Below are positions 44,275 through 54,159 of a stretch of DNA of 64,000 nucleotides, piece after piece. The notes below the pieces were generated by a model, which saw only the letters and a list, made by a program, of their open reading frames with translations, was not told the DNA's origin and ran no database searches. The position numbers were made by a program, and so were the translations under genes. The DNA is from Isoetes taiwanensis. Lineage: Eukaryota; Streptophyta; Lycopodiopsida; Isoetales; Isoetaceae. The stretch's first letter is position 1; each line of letters begins with the position of its first letter. Location: NCBI GenBank assembly GCA_021234155.1, contig JAJEKV010000111.1, forward strand, positions 1,618,968 to 1,682,967, given 5' to 3'.

Positions 44275-45109
44275 TCAAGTAAACTCCAAATCCAACTTGA
44301 GTGCCATCCTCAAAGAGGGGATCTCCAACTCAACAGAATAAGCTGCTTCAACACCATAAACCAAACTGAAGGGAGAAGCATTAGTGGCGGTTTTAGCGGT
44401 GATTCTATGAGCCCAAAGAGCATCATATAATTTCAAATGCCAATCTTTTTGGTTTTGGCAAAAGCTTTTCTCGTAAAATACCCTTAAGCACTTTGTTAGT
44501 GGACTCGACTTGACCATTTCCTTGAGGATAATAGGCTGAGCTTTTCACATGTCTGATTTTGAGACTTGAAACAAGAATTTGAATAACCTCATTAATAAAA
44601 GTAGAGCCTCTATCAGTCAAAATTTTGAAAGGGATTCCAAACCTAGAACAAATATTTTCATGCAAAAACCTAGCAGTAGTATATGCATTTGCTTTTCTCA
44701 AGGGTGCTGCTTCTGACCATTTGGTAAATAAATCTGTGGCCACAACAATGTATTCATCGAAAGCGTAAGATGGGGGATTTATAGGGCCAACATAATCTAG
44801 CCCCCAAACTTGAAATGGGCCTGGGGACACAATCCCGATGAAGAGGGGGGGATGCAAAATTTTCTTACCAAAGATCTGGCATTGATGGCAAGTTTTAATG
44901 ACATCATAGCAATCTCTAAATAAATGAGGCCAGAAATAACCAGACCTTAATATTTTTTTGGCAGTTGTATCTGCTGCAAAATGACCACCACAAACACCTT
45001 TGTGATTTTCAGCAAGTACCAGGGCAGCTTCATCTTCATCAACACATCTTAAGAGTACACCATCCCTATTTACCTTGCACAAGATGTCACCAACCAATGA
45101 GTAAGTCAA
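44275..45109 (-). pseudogene. Gypsy integrase
   Basis: The frame from 45109 shows the H2C2 zinc finger (H-K-G...GGHFAADTTAKKILRSGYFW...C-H-Q-C) and the DDE core: GLDYVGPI with first Asp, KILTDRGSTF with second Asp, GNGQVEST with the catalytic Glu. After a frameshift near 44470 the C-terminal part continues (WHLKLYDALWAHRITAKTAT, FSLVYGVEA). Integrase inserts the DNA copy into the genome. Core residues are present; the frameshift breaks the chain. Confidence 0.9.
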
Positions 45110-45114
45110 ACATT

Positions 45115-46439
45115 TTAACTTAAACTTGTAAGCTTGGCTTTTTGAAAATTCTGAAGGTATCTCTTGATCTTGAAGGAATCTCGATAGGTTGTTGCCAACC
45201 TTGAGTCGGGCATAGTTGACACGTCCTGCTCATTTACAACAAGGTTAGTCATTTCTTCTTCTTGTACCACCTCCTCATGTTCAAAGTAGGCAGCAGGCAG
45301 GTATAAACTCGGGTTGTTCAATACATGAATAACCTTTACCTTTAAATCATAAGATTGAAGCCTACAAGCCCACCTATGAAGCTTAGGTTTTTCTAATTTC
45401 TTACCATACAAAAAAGGCATGGGGTTCTGCTGCATGTAGATAGTGGCTTGGGATTTTTGTAAAAGATGACCCTGTCTCTCGATCAAAAAGATGAGAGCAA
45501 AGCAGACACTCCTTTCTATCTTAGCATACTTCTCTTCAGTTTGAGACCATTGTTTGCTTGCAAAAGCAATAGGGTGTCTATCCTGCAAAATGGCAACTCC
45601 AGCAGCCTTTTTAGTGATAGTTATGTAAACTTTAAATGGTAAGGAAAGGTCTGGAGTTTTTAAAAGTGTAGAATGGCAAATGGCCTCTATGATCTGCAAA
45701 AAAGCTTTTTCACACTCATCAGTCCAAACAACAGGCCTATATTTACTTTCTCTTTTACTAACTTGGCCTACTCTAGTCAACTTAGAGATAGGACTAATAA
45801 GGTGAGAGAAATTAGGCACATACACTCTTAAGAAAGAGGTCATTCCCATAAATCCCTTGACTTCTTTAATTGTCCTTGGTGTTTGAAGCTTTTTTAAAGC
45901 TATGATCTTCTCTTCAGCTACTTGAAGGCCTTTAGCAGAAACCTCATGGCCTAAGAGCTGGCCTTTGGATGCCAAAAAGATGCACTTCTTTGGGTTTAGA
46001 TTAACTCGGTTTGTGCGCACAATGTAAATATTCTTGTTAGCTCTGAAATATGATCACTTGTATCAAGTACCTAAGCATAAATCATCGGATAAACTCGAAT
46101 TGCTCAGAGTCATGTTTGCAAAGACGGTATCCATGGCTCTACGAAATGTGGGGGGGCATTCATTAAGCCAAAAGGCATCCTTTTCATTGCATAAGTTCCC
46201 CATGGAGTAATGAAGGATGTCTTAGATCGATCTTCCTTTTTGATGCTAATCTGATTAAAACCGGAGAAACCATCCAAAAATGAGTACATAGACTTACCAA
46301 ACCAACTTTGCATAAAGGATTTCTTCCAAAAAGGCAAAGGGTAACAATCTTTTAAAGTAGCTTTATTTAGATCTCTATAATCCACACATATTCTTAAGGA
46401 ACCATTCTTTTTAGAACTGGAACAATACAAGAAACCCAA
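45115..46439 (-). pseudogene. Gypsy reverse transcriptase and RNase H
   Basis: 46439-46110 carries the RT start (GSLRICVDYRDLNKATLKDC, YPLPF, GFSGFNQI with catalytic Asp lost to Gly-Phe-Asn, PFGLMNAP). The stretch 46110-46020, where the Y-V/I-D-D active site should lie, has no such motif and is shortened. From 46020 the frame resumes with NPKKCIF, GHEVSAKGLQV, KEVKGFMGM and the RNase H region (ILQDRHPIAFASKQWSQTEE), whose usual first motif (T-D-A-S) is degraded. This copy should be catalytically dead. Confidence 0.85.
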
Positions 46440-46899
46440 GAGGGGTTCACAATGTCAACTATCAATCCCGATTCCACGCATTTTAAAGCAGCTCTTGTTT
46501 GATAAGATCCAAAAGTGAAGAATTAATTCTTCTCAACTCGCATAACAGGGTTTGGCATCTTCTCGAACCTTAATTTCAAACTCACAATTTTTTTTTTTAT
46601 CAACCCCTTTCAGTTGAATACTCCCAAGCAAAAACATCCACCCAATCCTCAAATAACTCAACCATTTTACCTTGATCACCTTCATTATATAAGTCTCCCA
46701 TTTGCGGGGTCCTAGATATACCTCCTTTATGCACTTCAAGCTCTTTTAAGTGATTCCTCTTGTGCTAGGTTGATAGTTAAGATGGGATGGAATTGGGAAA
46801 GCTCCTCTTCATCTAAGACATCCTCTTGAATAGCTCCTTTGGACAAATACTCCATAAGGGTTTTTTCACGCACAATGAGTCACTTCAAAATTTTTAGAT

Positions 46900-47240
46900 C
46901 TAGGAATATGTAAAATCTCCCAATGATCAAAAAAGTTAATAATTCTACGGCTTGAGCACTTTCAGATCCTCCATGTCTTGATGTTTAGTTCGATATTCTC
47001 CCAAGATTTGTCTACAAACAAGTTGTGAGTCTCCATAAATAACAATATGAGAAAGTACTCATACACCTTGCTTCTTGTAAACCTGCAATGAGGGCTTTGT
47101 ATTCTGCTGCATTAGAAGAAATATTAGGGTGAATTCTCCCTATCTTAGTCATCAACTTAAAATCTGCATCCTTCAAAATAGCAGCAGAAGAAGCAATCCC
47201 CAGTTTTTTTGACATACCTCCATCAAACCAGAGATAGGCT
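46900..47240 (-). CDS. RNase H-like domain between protease and RT of the gypsy element
   Basis: Frame segments read AYLWFDGGMSKKLGIASSAA, then SSNAAEYKALIAGLQEA, and, after a frameshift at about 47045, IVIYGDSQLVCRQI. These are the D-G-G, E and D-S motifs of an RVT_3/archaeal-type RNase H. In most plant gypsy elements RNase H follows RT. Here an additional domain precedes RT, while a degraded RNase H still follows it. Confidence 0.65.
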
Positions 47241-47848
47241 TTTTTTGCCTTCAGATCAGGAGATTCAACATGCATGTAAGCAAAGTTGACAACCTCTTCA
47301 TGTATACTAGCATCCAGGCCTAAATTGTAAACACCCAAATCTTCTTCACGTAGTATGTCCACATCTATGAACCTAATGTTAGCGGATGGATCAGTTTTGT
47401 TTGCCGGGTTTTGTGAAGTTGCTCCATTGGAAATGGTGCAAGTGCCTTCAGACCATACAGGTCTGGCATCCACTGTTTTCATCCATCTCCTTCCTAATAA
47501 TAGATCATAGATATTAGCTTGATTAACATTTTCAAAATCAACAACCACAAATGTGGCCAGCACAATGATTCCCCCTGTATTCACAGATACATTTCTTACT
47601 ATTCCCTTAGGCACAACTTTAGCATTTGAAAAAGATTTTAGAACAATGGAAGTATTATCTTCTACCTTGAGATCCAGTGCCTTCATAACATGATAAGGCA
47701 TAACATTAAGAGAAGAACCTCCATCCAGCAAAACTTTGTCTAGATGGGAAGTTCCTATAGTAGCACTACAAGTAAAAGCACCTGGATCTTCAGTTTGCTC
47801 AGGCAAAAGCCACGAAATATTGTTGCGGGTTTCAGACAACCTCTTCAA
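47240..47848 (-). CDS. Gypsy protease
   Basis: The retropepsin-like segment has the active site VLLDGGSSLNVMPY, where D-G-G-S replaces the usual D-S/T-G, and the flap/end motif IYDLLLGRRWM. D-G-(G/A)-S is common in Tat/Athila-like gypsy elements. The frame overlaps the upstream gag frame by 17 bp, a candidate programmed or accidental frameshift. It runs on without a break into the RNase H-like domain. Confidence 0.8.
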
Positions 47849-48734
47849 TATCTGGAGTGCTTTTGATCAACTTTTCCCTGTATGATGGTGCAATTCTCAG
47901 CAGAGTTAATAAATCCACAGTAACCTTAGAATTTTTCATAAGTAATTCAAATTCATCCAACTCAGAATCTTTCTGTTTATACCTTTGAGCAGGAGGAGGA
48001 GCTATATTCTGAGGATCTGATTGAAATGTTACCTTATGAGGTGGAACAGAACCTGTAGATGCATTTGGATGAGCTCTGGCACGTGTCTGCACAACCATAA
48101 CATCTTGCTCTTCCTGTTCTCCTGCACAAGTCTCAATAAAACTTATATTTGACATTTGTTTACCTTTATCTTGTTTTTCAAAATAAGCCTTAACACTGCA
48201 ATACTTCTCCTCATGACCTATTTCCTTGCAAAAAGAGCAAACAGGACATTCTCTACCAAAGTGACCTCTTCTATGACACTTAGGACATTGCCTTGCAAAA
48301 CACTGCTCAGCTCTATGGTAAGGTTTACCACAGTTTGTGCATTCAGGAGGTGGGGCATCTTTACTGTTTTTTAATTCAGTAAGTTGTTTGGTAACTTCCA
48401 AAAGTGCCTCAGACACTTTACTGATCTCAGATTTCATCTCTGAAACATGAGGATCCAATTCTTCAGCCTTGGACTTCTTCTTCTCTTTTTGTACTGCATA
48501 AACAGGAGCAGCATTAGCAAAATGTAAATCATGTTCAGTTCCATGATGAGGAGGATAAAATGGATCTCTGATCTCTTCATCAGGAAGATAGCTTAATAGT
48601 TCTGCCAGATCTACAGCCTTTACAAATGTTTTATGGATAGAATCCAACTCACCAAATTTTTGTAATTTTAATAACTTCCTATAGATCCTAGGTCTAGACA
48701 TCAAACCTCTGATAAAGGAAGCAACTAGGTGCAA
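47832..48734 (-). CDS. Gypsy gag (C-terminal part) with zinc knuckles
   Basis: A 300-codon frame holds a gag segment (RKLLKLQKFGELDSIHKTFV), a Lys/Glu coiled region, and three cysteine knuckles in series (CTNCGKPYHRAEQC, CPKCHRRGHFGREC, CSFCKEIGHEEKYC). A long spacer with VVQTRARAHPNAS follows. The N-terminal half of gag should lie at 48740-49380, but that stretch is frameshifted and only partly readable. Confidence 0.85.
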   Translation of the reverse strand: MHLVASFIRGLMSRPRIYRKLLKLQKFGELDSIHKTFVKAVDLAELLSYLPDEEIRDPFYPPHHGTEHDLHFANAAPVYAVQKEKKKSKAEELDPHVSEMKSEISKVSEALLEVTKQLTELKNSKDAPPPECTNCGKPYHRAEQCFARQCPKCHRRGHFGRECPVCSFCKEIGHEEKYCSVKAYFEKQDKGKQMSNISFIETCAGEQEEQDVMVVQTRARAHPNASTGSVPPHKVTFQSDPQNIAPPPAQRYKQKDSELDEFELLMKNSKVTVDLLTLLRIAPSYREKLIKSTPDIEEVV

Positions 48735-49413
48735 TGTTGGATGAGTAACACGATTCTGTTACACACTAGCAAATAAGAATTAAATCTCTCCACATCTTTG
48801 CTTTACACTCTCACCGGGTCTAATGGAAAATGAGTTGAGTTCAAAGACAAGATCACGGGGTGAAGTAGCCTTACCAAACCTTGATAGAAACTTGTGTTCC
48901 AATTCATCCCCTTTGGTACCTATAGGCACTCAAAATCGAGCCAAGATCGGCCTCATCACCCTTCATGCATTTGATGAATTACGCAAGAAACACGGAACCC
49001 TTCTTTCTCCCATGTTCTTCATAATAGTCTTCAAAGTTTTTAGAAAATGGTTGGCATTCATGGAAGAATCATAGCAAGGGGGGAAACAGGTATAGTCAAC
49101 TCAAAATGATAAGGTGCTGATGGAGGAACAGACCTGAAGCAGGTTGATCTGGTTCAAAAAAGTTTATGAATTTGTGAAGAAGAGGGCCAGAGGAAATATT
49201 AGTAATATTTGTAGACTGATAGAGAGGAGGCTGGTGGAGGAATAGGCAAGTTGGGAGTATTTGTAGCATTAGTGGTAGATCTGGTAGCCACTCTCATGCT
49301 TACTCCTACCAAATCTGGTTGATTTGTCTCCTCGGTGGTTCAGCGGACTCACGAAATCTTCCTTGGTGCCATTGAGTTCAATTTCGGTAAAAATCTGGTA
49401 GGACCTCCAAAAA

Positions 49414-51902
49414 TGTTAGCCTAAAAACGGAATTTTAGTCTAACCTCAAAGGAAGTGCAAACAAACTGGTCGGGGACCTCCGGATCACTTAGGGTGATCA
49501 ATCCTCGATCATATAAAGCAAAAAGAACTCAATTTGAAATGCTAGATTTCTCAAAATCACTACTGATCCCGAAGCAAAAAAGCTCGGTCGAACAAAAATC
49601 AGTTTAGCAGTCACACCCTTTAAGATTTTTGAGTTTTGATTTTTGGTATGGTTTATAGACAAGTGGAGGAAGCTACTTTGGTGAAAGTCGATTTCGATTT
49701 GGATAGAGGAAGGCCAAGAAAATCTATGTCAAAGTTCATCAAAAATTGGTCAATGCCAAAGCAGAGAGCCAAAATTTGCAAATATAGTTTGGTGATGAAT
49801 CTTGAGTTGGAATTTGTATAAACAGACTTCAAAATAAACTCTAGATCATGTGCATAAGGTTTTCTTGACAAGCAAACACTATGATATTCTTGAGATGGGC
49901 CAAAGTCTCGATTTACATCACGGTTTATGGCGAGTTATGAAAAAACTATTTTTTCTTTGTTTTCTTTACATATAAGCAATACTCAAACCTTTTAAAGAAT
50001 GGGACACGACTATTTAATTTGGATTCTACTTTAAATATCTGGTTTCTATTAGTTTAGACAGGCAGAACAACTTGAAACAAAAGAAGATGGAAACACTATT
50101 TGTCCAGGCAATGAATATGCATTCAAATCATAAGATATCACAGGAGTTTAGAATTCTCAGCAAGTAATACCCAGGATAATGCTTGAGAACAGATCCCAAG
50201 GCATTGTCAACTTCTGAAAACCCAAAAATTATCAGAAAGAGAAAATAATAAGATAATTTGAGTAGCAGTAGGAGTTTTGATATCAAATAAGCCACAACAG
50301 AGTCGGTCTTCAATCAAAATACAGTCAATCTTCAATCTCGAGCAGGATTAGCAGAATTTGAGGTAGAACAGATCAAGAGAATATCAGGAATATAGAAATC
50401 GCCCAGATCACAGAGGTATATCTCCGAGGGGGGTAAAAAAATGATCTGTATTCCCAGATTAAAAACTATCCTTCCCAAAAACCAGCTCGGTTCAATGATT
50501 TCCGGCCTAATCTGAGCAAGTTTCTATCAATCAAGTGCCACAAAGGGTTCCAGGGGTTTCGGAAAAGGTCTAGGAGGATAAATCGGGAGGAAAAGGGCGG
50601 GATCCAATCAAGTTATGGCAATTAATTGGCGATTTAGTGAGGTTCCCCTATTTCTTAGGGTTCATCGAAAAATTCTTGAAGGCCATATATCCCACAGGCT
50701 AAAATGGTTCTGGAGGCTCATGTATATAAGGCTTAATGCTGACCCAGCTAATAACTGTGCGTGCCATGCAGAAGGGTTGTGCCAGCTCGTGTTCTGGAGG
50801 CCCTGCCCTGCTGCCACGTGGACCAATGGGGGGGGGCTGAGGTGGAATTTAGGCTGAGGTGGAAAATAGAAAAATAGGGTAGATAGGCTAGAATAGGTTT
50901 TTTTTTTTTTTTGCTATTTTTTTTTTTTTTTTGCACGCATCCCAAGAAATAATATTTGAGGATTTTTCAAGGTCTTTTTGAATTTTGGAAAGGCCAACAT
51001 AGCTATTTTTTGCCAAGCTCCAAATCTAGAGTGTTTTCAAGTCAAATTGAGATACTTGAAATTTTGCCCATTTTGACCATGGTCAATGAGTTTTCAACCT
51101 TGGGAATGGTGAAAAAATCATAGGAAGAGGGTGAAAAGATAGGAAAAAAAAGGCTATGGCAGGATTTAGGGAAATAAGATGAAAGTAAAATTCAAGCCTC
51201 CTTGCTCTTGAAGTTTTTCATGATCTCTTGAGAGCAATTCACAAGTGGAGGTGAGGCCAATAAAAATATAGGTAGTGAAGTAATGAAAGAAGGCATGACA
51301 AGGTGGAAATGGGGTATATAAAAAGATGAAAGGAAAGTGGATATGGAATGGATGAAATGGATAAAGGATGGAAACCCACAGAGCACATGATCTTATCTCC
51401 AAAGCTCAAATCATACCTCATAACTTTGCTCAAGGCCCTAGGGTCTTCCAAACTTCTAAAAAGGTCTTCCAATCTTCAAGGCCTAAACAAGAGCAATATT
51501 CACCTTTAAAGTGACATCTTCATAGGTGTGATTTCCAAACCATTGGTGCAACTCCATTTAGCTCCATATGAGTGAATATGAGCAACATGCTTATAACTCC
51601 TGGTATAGCTTGCTATATCCTTTGCCTGGTCTTCAAGAAATAAGAATGTAACTAGAGAATTTCCTCAAAGGAAAGAATTAGGCTATACAACCAAGATCCC
51701 AAGGGTCTTCCAAACTTGAGCCAATTTCTTCCAAACTCTAGCAGGATCAAAATAACACTAACTCTTACCATATGAGTAATAGGAAAGTAACTTAAGATGA
51801 AACCTCAAAAGAAACCACCAGTCTTCCAAACTCTGACAAGTATCTTCCAATCTTGAAACTCTAGGTATCATGATGGTCCATGTTGCCCAAAAAGGGGCAA
51901 CA
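49414..51902 (-). repeat. Gypsy 5' LTR
   Basis: 2,489 bp, ending GGGGCAACA before the duplication GATGG. The adjacent internal sequence on the minus strand is TTTTTGGAGGTCCTACCAG. I do not recognise which tRNA would prime there. Confidence 0.95.
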
Positions 51903-52783
51903 GATGGCACTTTAGAAGAAACTCTCTCTGATGAAGAGTCTGGTTCTGAAGAAAGTAAAACTAAATCAGGAAGCCCACCACCAAAATCGCCACCAATCAT
52001 GGATCCACTAACTCAGTAGAAGTTGATCCTAAGAAGAGAGAATTCTTGAGGTAAATCCACAGGAACTAGCTATACAAAATGATTCAATTCTTCCTGAACA
52101 AACTGACTCTAATCCTATCAGGGCTGAAGAAGAAGATAGGACATGCAGGAAGGGAGAAAAGTTGACTTTACCTGGAACAAAAGAGTAAGTCATCTCGCGC
52201 GAGTTCTTTTTTATATTGACCATTTCGCGTAGCGCGAGTGTATTGTTCTTGAATTTCACAAAATTTTGTTAACTTAAAATATGCATTGTCCAGAGAGGAG
52301 ACTACTTCAAGTAACAAAAAACTTATCCTCTTCGATCTGAATAGAGTTCTTACCAAGTCCTTCTCCAAAGCAGAGTACTGTGCTGCACCTCCTTTTCCTG
52401 GAGGGGTTCTAGAGATAAACACCAAATGGGTGTATCCAAGACCTGGTGTTGACAAATTGTTGAGCCATCTGAAGGACAGAGCCATCAGTGGTATACGGTC
52501 ATCCATGCTGAGAAACAATATATTAGAAATTAAAGAAGTTATTCCAGAGTTGAAGACCTTTGATTTCTACATTATTTTAGATCAAGGTAATTGTGGGATT
52601 GTTCGTCGACCACAACATGAAGCAAAGAATATCTCCATCAAGAACATACATGGGGCCTTGAAGGTGATAGAAGGATTTCAAGAAGAACAAATATGTTTGA
52701 TGGATGATGACCCCATCAAGTGTTGCTTGAACGTAGACAGTAGCATAAATCCTCTGACATGGCACCCAAACAATGAAAAATAA
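51903..52783 (+). pseudogene. Gene A, linker continuation and FCP1-like phosphatase domain (3' part)
   Basis: Directly after the gypsy duplication the frame continues TLEETLSDEESGSEESKTK and SPPPKSPP. An intron (about 52185-52293) carries two CGCG palindromes. The next exon encodes a NIF/FCP1-type HAD phosphatase: KLILFDLNRVLTKSFSK (nucleophile Asp; Asn at the usual second Asp, as in the plant DLNG subgroup), TKWVYPRPGVDKLLSHL, EVIPELKTFDFYIILDQG, and the DD motif CLMDDDPIKCCLN. FCP1-type enzymes dephosphorylate proteins such as the RNA polymerase II tail; the substrate here is unknown. The gypsy and LTR insertions disable the gene. Confidence 0.7.
52194..52237. repeat. Palindrome pair in the gene A intron
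   Basis: CTCGCGCGAG (52194-52203, perfect) and TCGCG-TAG-CGCGA (52225-52237) lie 31 bp apart within the intron before the phosphatase exon. The equivalent intron of gene B also has two CGCG palindromes. Confidence 0.85.
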
Positions 52784-53598
52784 GACAATTGGGTGTTCTT
52801 TGACTCTCTGATATCAGCCCCTACAGTGCCTGCTTTCCTGAGTAATAGACCAGATTTGCAAGGAAAAGCGAACCCTACAGGTGACCTGATTGTAAAAAAT
52901 TACTGTCAATGAAAATGTAATATTTGTATTATACCTTGTACATGTTGATGTACATAACTTATATGAATATGCAAGATTTTTTTTTATATACAGAACTAGT
53001 TTGATCTTGACTCTTTCCAGTCTACACTCTACTTTTTGCCTTGGTTTTGTTGTCACCAATTTCTAGCACACTGAATAAATGGTAAAAAAAATGAAAGGTG
53101 GAATAATTTTAAAATAACGGAATCGTGGTTATAATGGAGTCAATAGTGTGTCTTTTTTTAACCATTCTGATTTAATTTCAGCTGTTAGAGCCATTAATCA
53201 TTATTCAATTAAATTGGGATTATGTATATTCCAAAATCGCGCCATATAAGCTTATTATTTACCTTTTTAAACATACTTTTGCGTTGAGTTCATTTTCAGC
53301 CTGAGAATATGCATTTTGTATTGAAATTGAAGGACATTCAAAAATACGATGCAAATCACCCATATTATGACTGAATGTTGGCAATATGAAAAGTAGAAAT
53401 TTGCATATTATTTTATACCATCATGGACGACTACAAAATTTATAGAGTAAAATAAGAAGCCTTTTTCAATAAATGATGACAAGCAAGTGGCTACAAAACA
53501 AAGATTTTCGTAGTACAAATCGCGCCTGGTGTGATTTTGTTGGTATAAATATAGCATGATCAAACAACATAAATGCCAAAAACTATTCTGATTCATCG
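52784..53598. other. AT-rich stretch between convergent genes
   Basis: No gene recognised. It includes the gene A 3' end. A palindrome AAATCGCGCCTGGTGTGATTT lies at 53517-53537, differing in one base from that at 54769-54789. A half-motif AAAATCGCGCC is at about 53233. Confidence 0.5.
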
Positions 53599-53808
53599 TC
53601 AATAGGCGCTCCTGAGATCCTTTTGATCATGAACAAACCATGCCAGATGGATCACAACATCGAAGGGATCAGGATAGAAGCGGACGGGATTCATAGCAAC
53701 GACAGTCAGCCAGTCTTCAAGTTCTATGCCTCGTTGGCGACATCTATAGAGGTCCTCATGGTTCATTTTGCAGGTAATGGAATGGCGATCGGAAGCAGAA
53801 TATGCCAT
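53599..53808 (-). CDS. Small conserved protein fragment, paralogue of the ORF at 1772-2008
   Basis: A 69-codon frame with MNHEDLYRCRQRGIELEDWL, VVAMNPVRFYPD and VVIHLAWF. It matches the left copy in order and spacing (about half the residues identical in the shared block). It lies downstream of gene B on the same strand, so it could be its 3'-terminal exon or a separate gene. The segment E-D-W-L-x-x-V-A vaguely recalls Alfin-like N-terminal domains, but not enough to name it. Confidence 0.5.
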   Translation of the reverse strand: MAYSASDRHSITCKMNHEDLYRCRQRGIELEDWLTVVAMNPVRFYPDPFDVVIHLAWFVHDQKDLRSAY

Positions 53809-54159
53809 AACAAAAAGAAGCAGGCGGAGGCCAAAGTCTATTTATACCGGTATATACATACAAATTATTGGATGTAATATAGCAAATTATATAGATAATA
53901 GAATAATACAATACGTATACAGAACCAATAATGCTGCTACAGTTGTATTTCGTCTCTAATAATGAGACAAGATGAACGCCATAAAACATTACAAAGTTAT
54001 TTTACAATAACACAATATATATTCAAAGCTTTTGTGTAAAGTATATTTCATATTCAAAACATTTCTGCAAAGTATATTTCTGGTATACATATATCAAAAT
54101 AGCTCCCTTTCTAGAACAATTTTCTCAAGGTCCCTGTCAATTTCTCCCGTTCGATCAAG
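53809..54159. other. AT-rich non-coding stretch
   Basis: Between the small ORF and the end of gene B. Simple AT-rich DNA with two partly similar lines (about 54018-54040 and 54050-54075, sharing GTAAAGTATATTTC/GCAAAGTATATTTC). No gene is seen. Confidence 0.4.

Larger units (their letters stand above)
39757..51902 (-). mobile_element. Complete Ty3-gypsy LTR retrotransposon
   Basis: The LTRs start TGTTAGCC and end GGGGCAACA on the plus strand. They are flanked by the 5-bp duplication GATGG (39752-39756 and 51903-51907). The element is 12.1 kb, with 2.49-kb LTRs at 39757-42248 (3' LTR) and 49414-51902 (5' LTR), transcribed on the minus strand. Domain order from the 5' LTR is gag with zinc knuckles, protease, an RNase H-like domain, reverse transcriptase, a second RNase H, integrase. 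Frames are broken and part of the RT active site appears lost. About 2 kb of unassigned sequence sits before the 3' LTR. Confidence 0.95.

Noticed and set aside
44423-48734. Gypsy element as a coding-competent provirus
   Set aside because: The RT active-site region is missing, the second RNase H motif is degraded, and the frames are shifted.
53599-53808. Assignment of the small conserved ORF to the Alfin-like family
   Set aside because: Only a short E-D-W-L-x-x-V-A resemblance; the rest does not follow that family.
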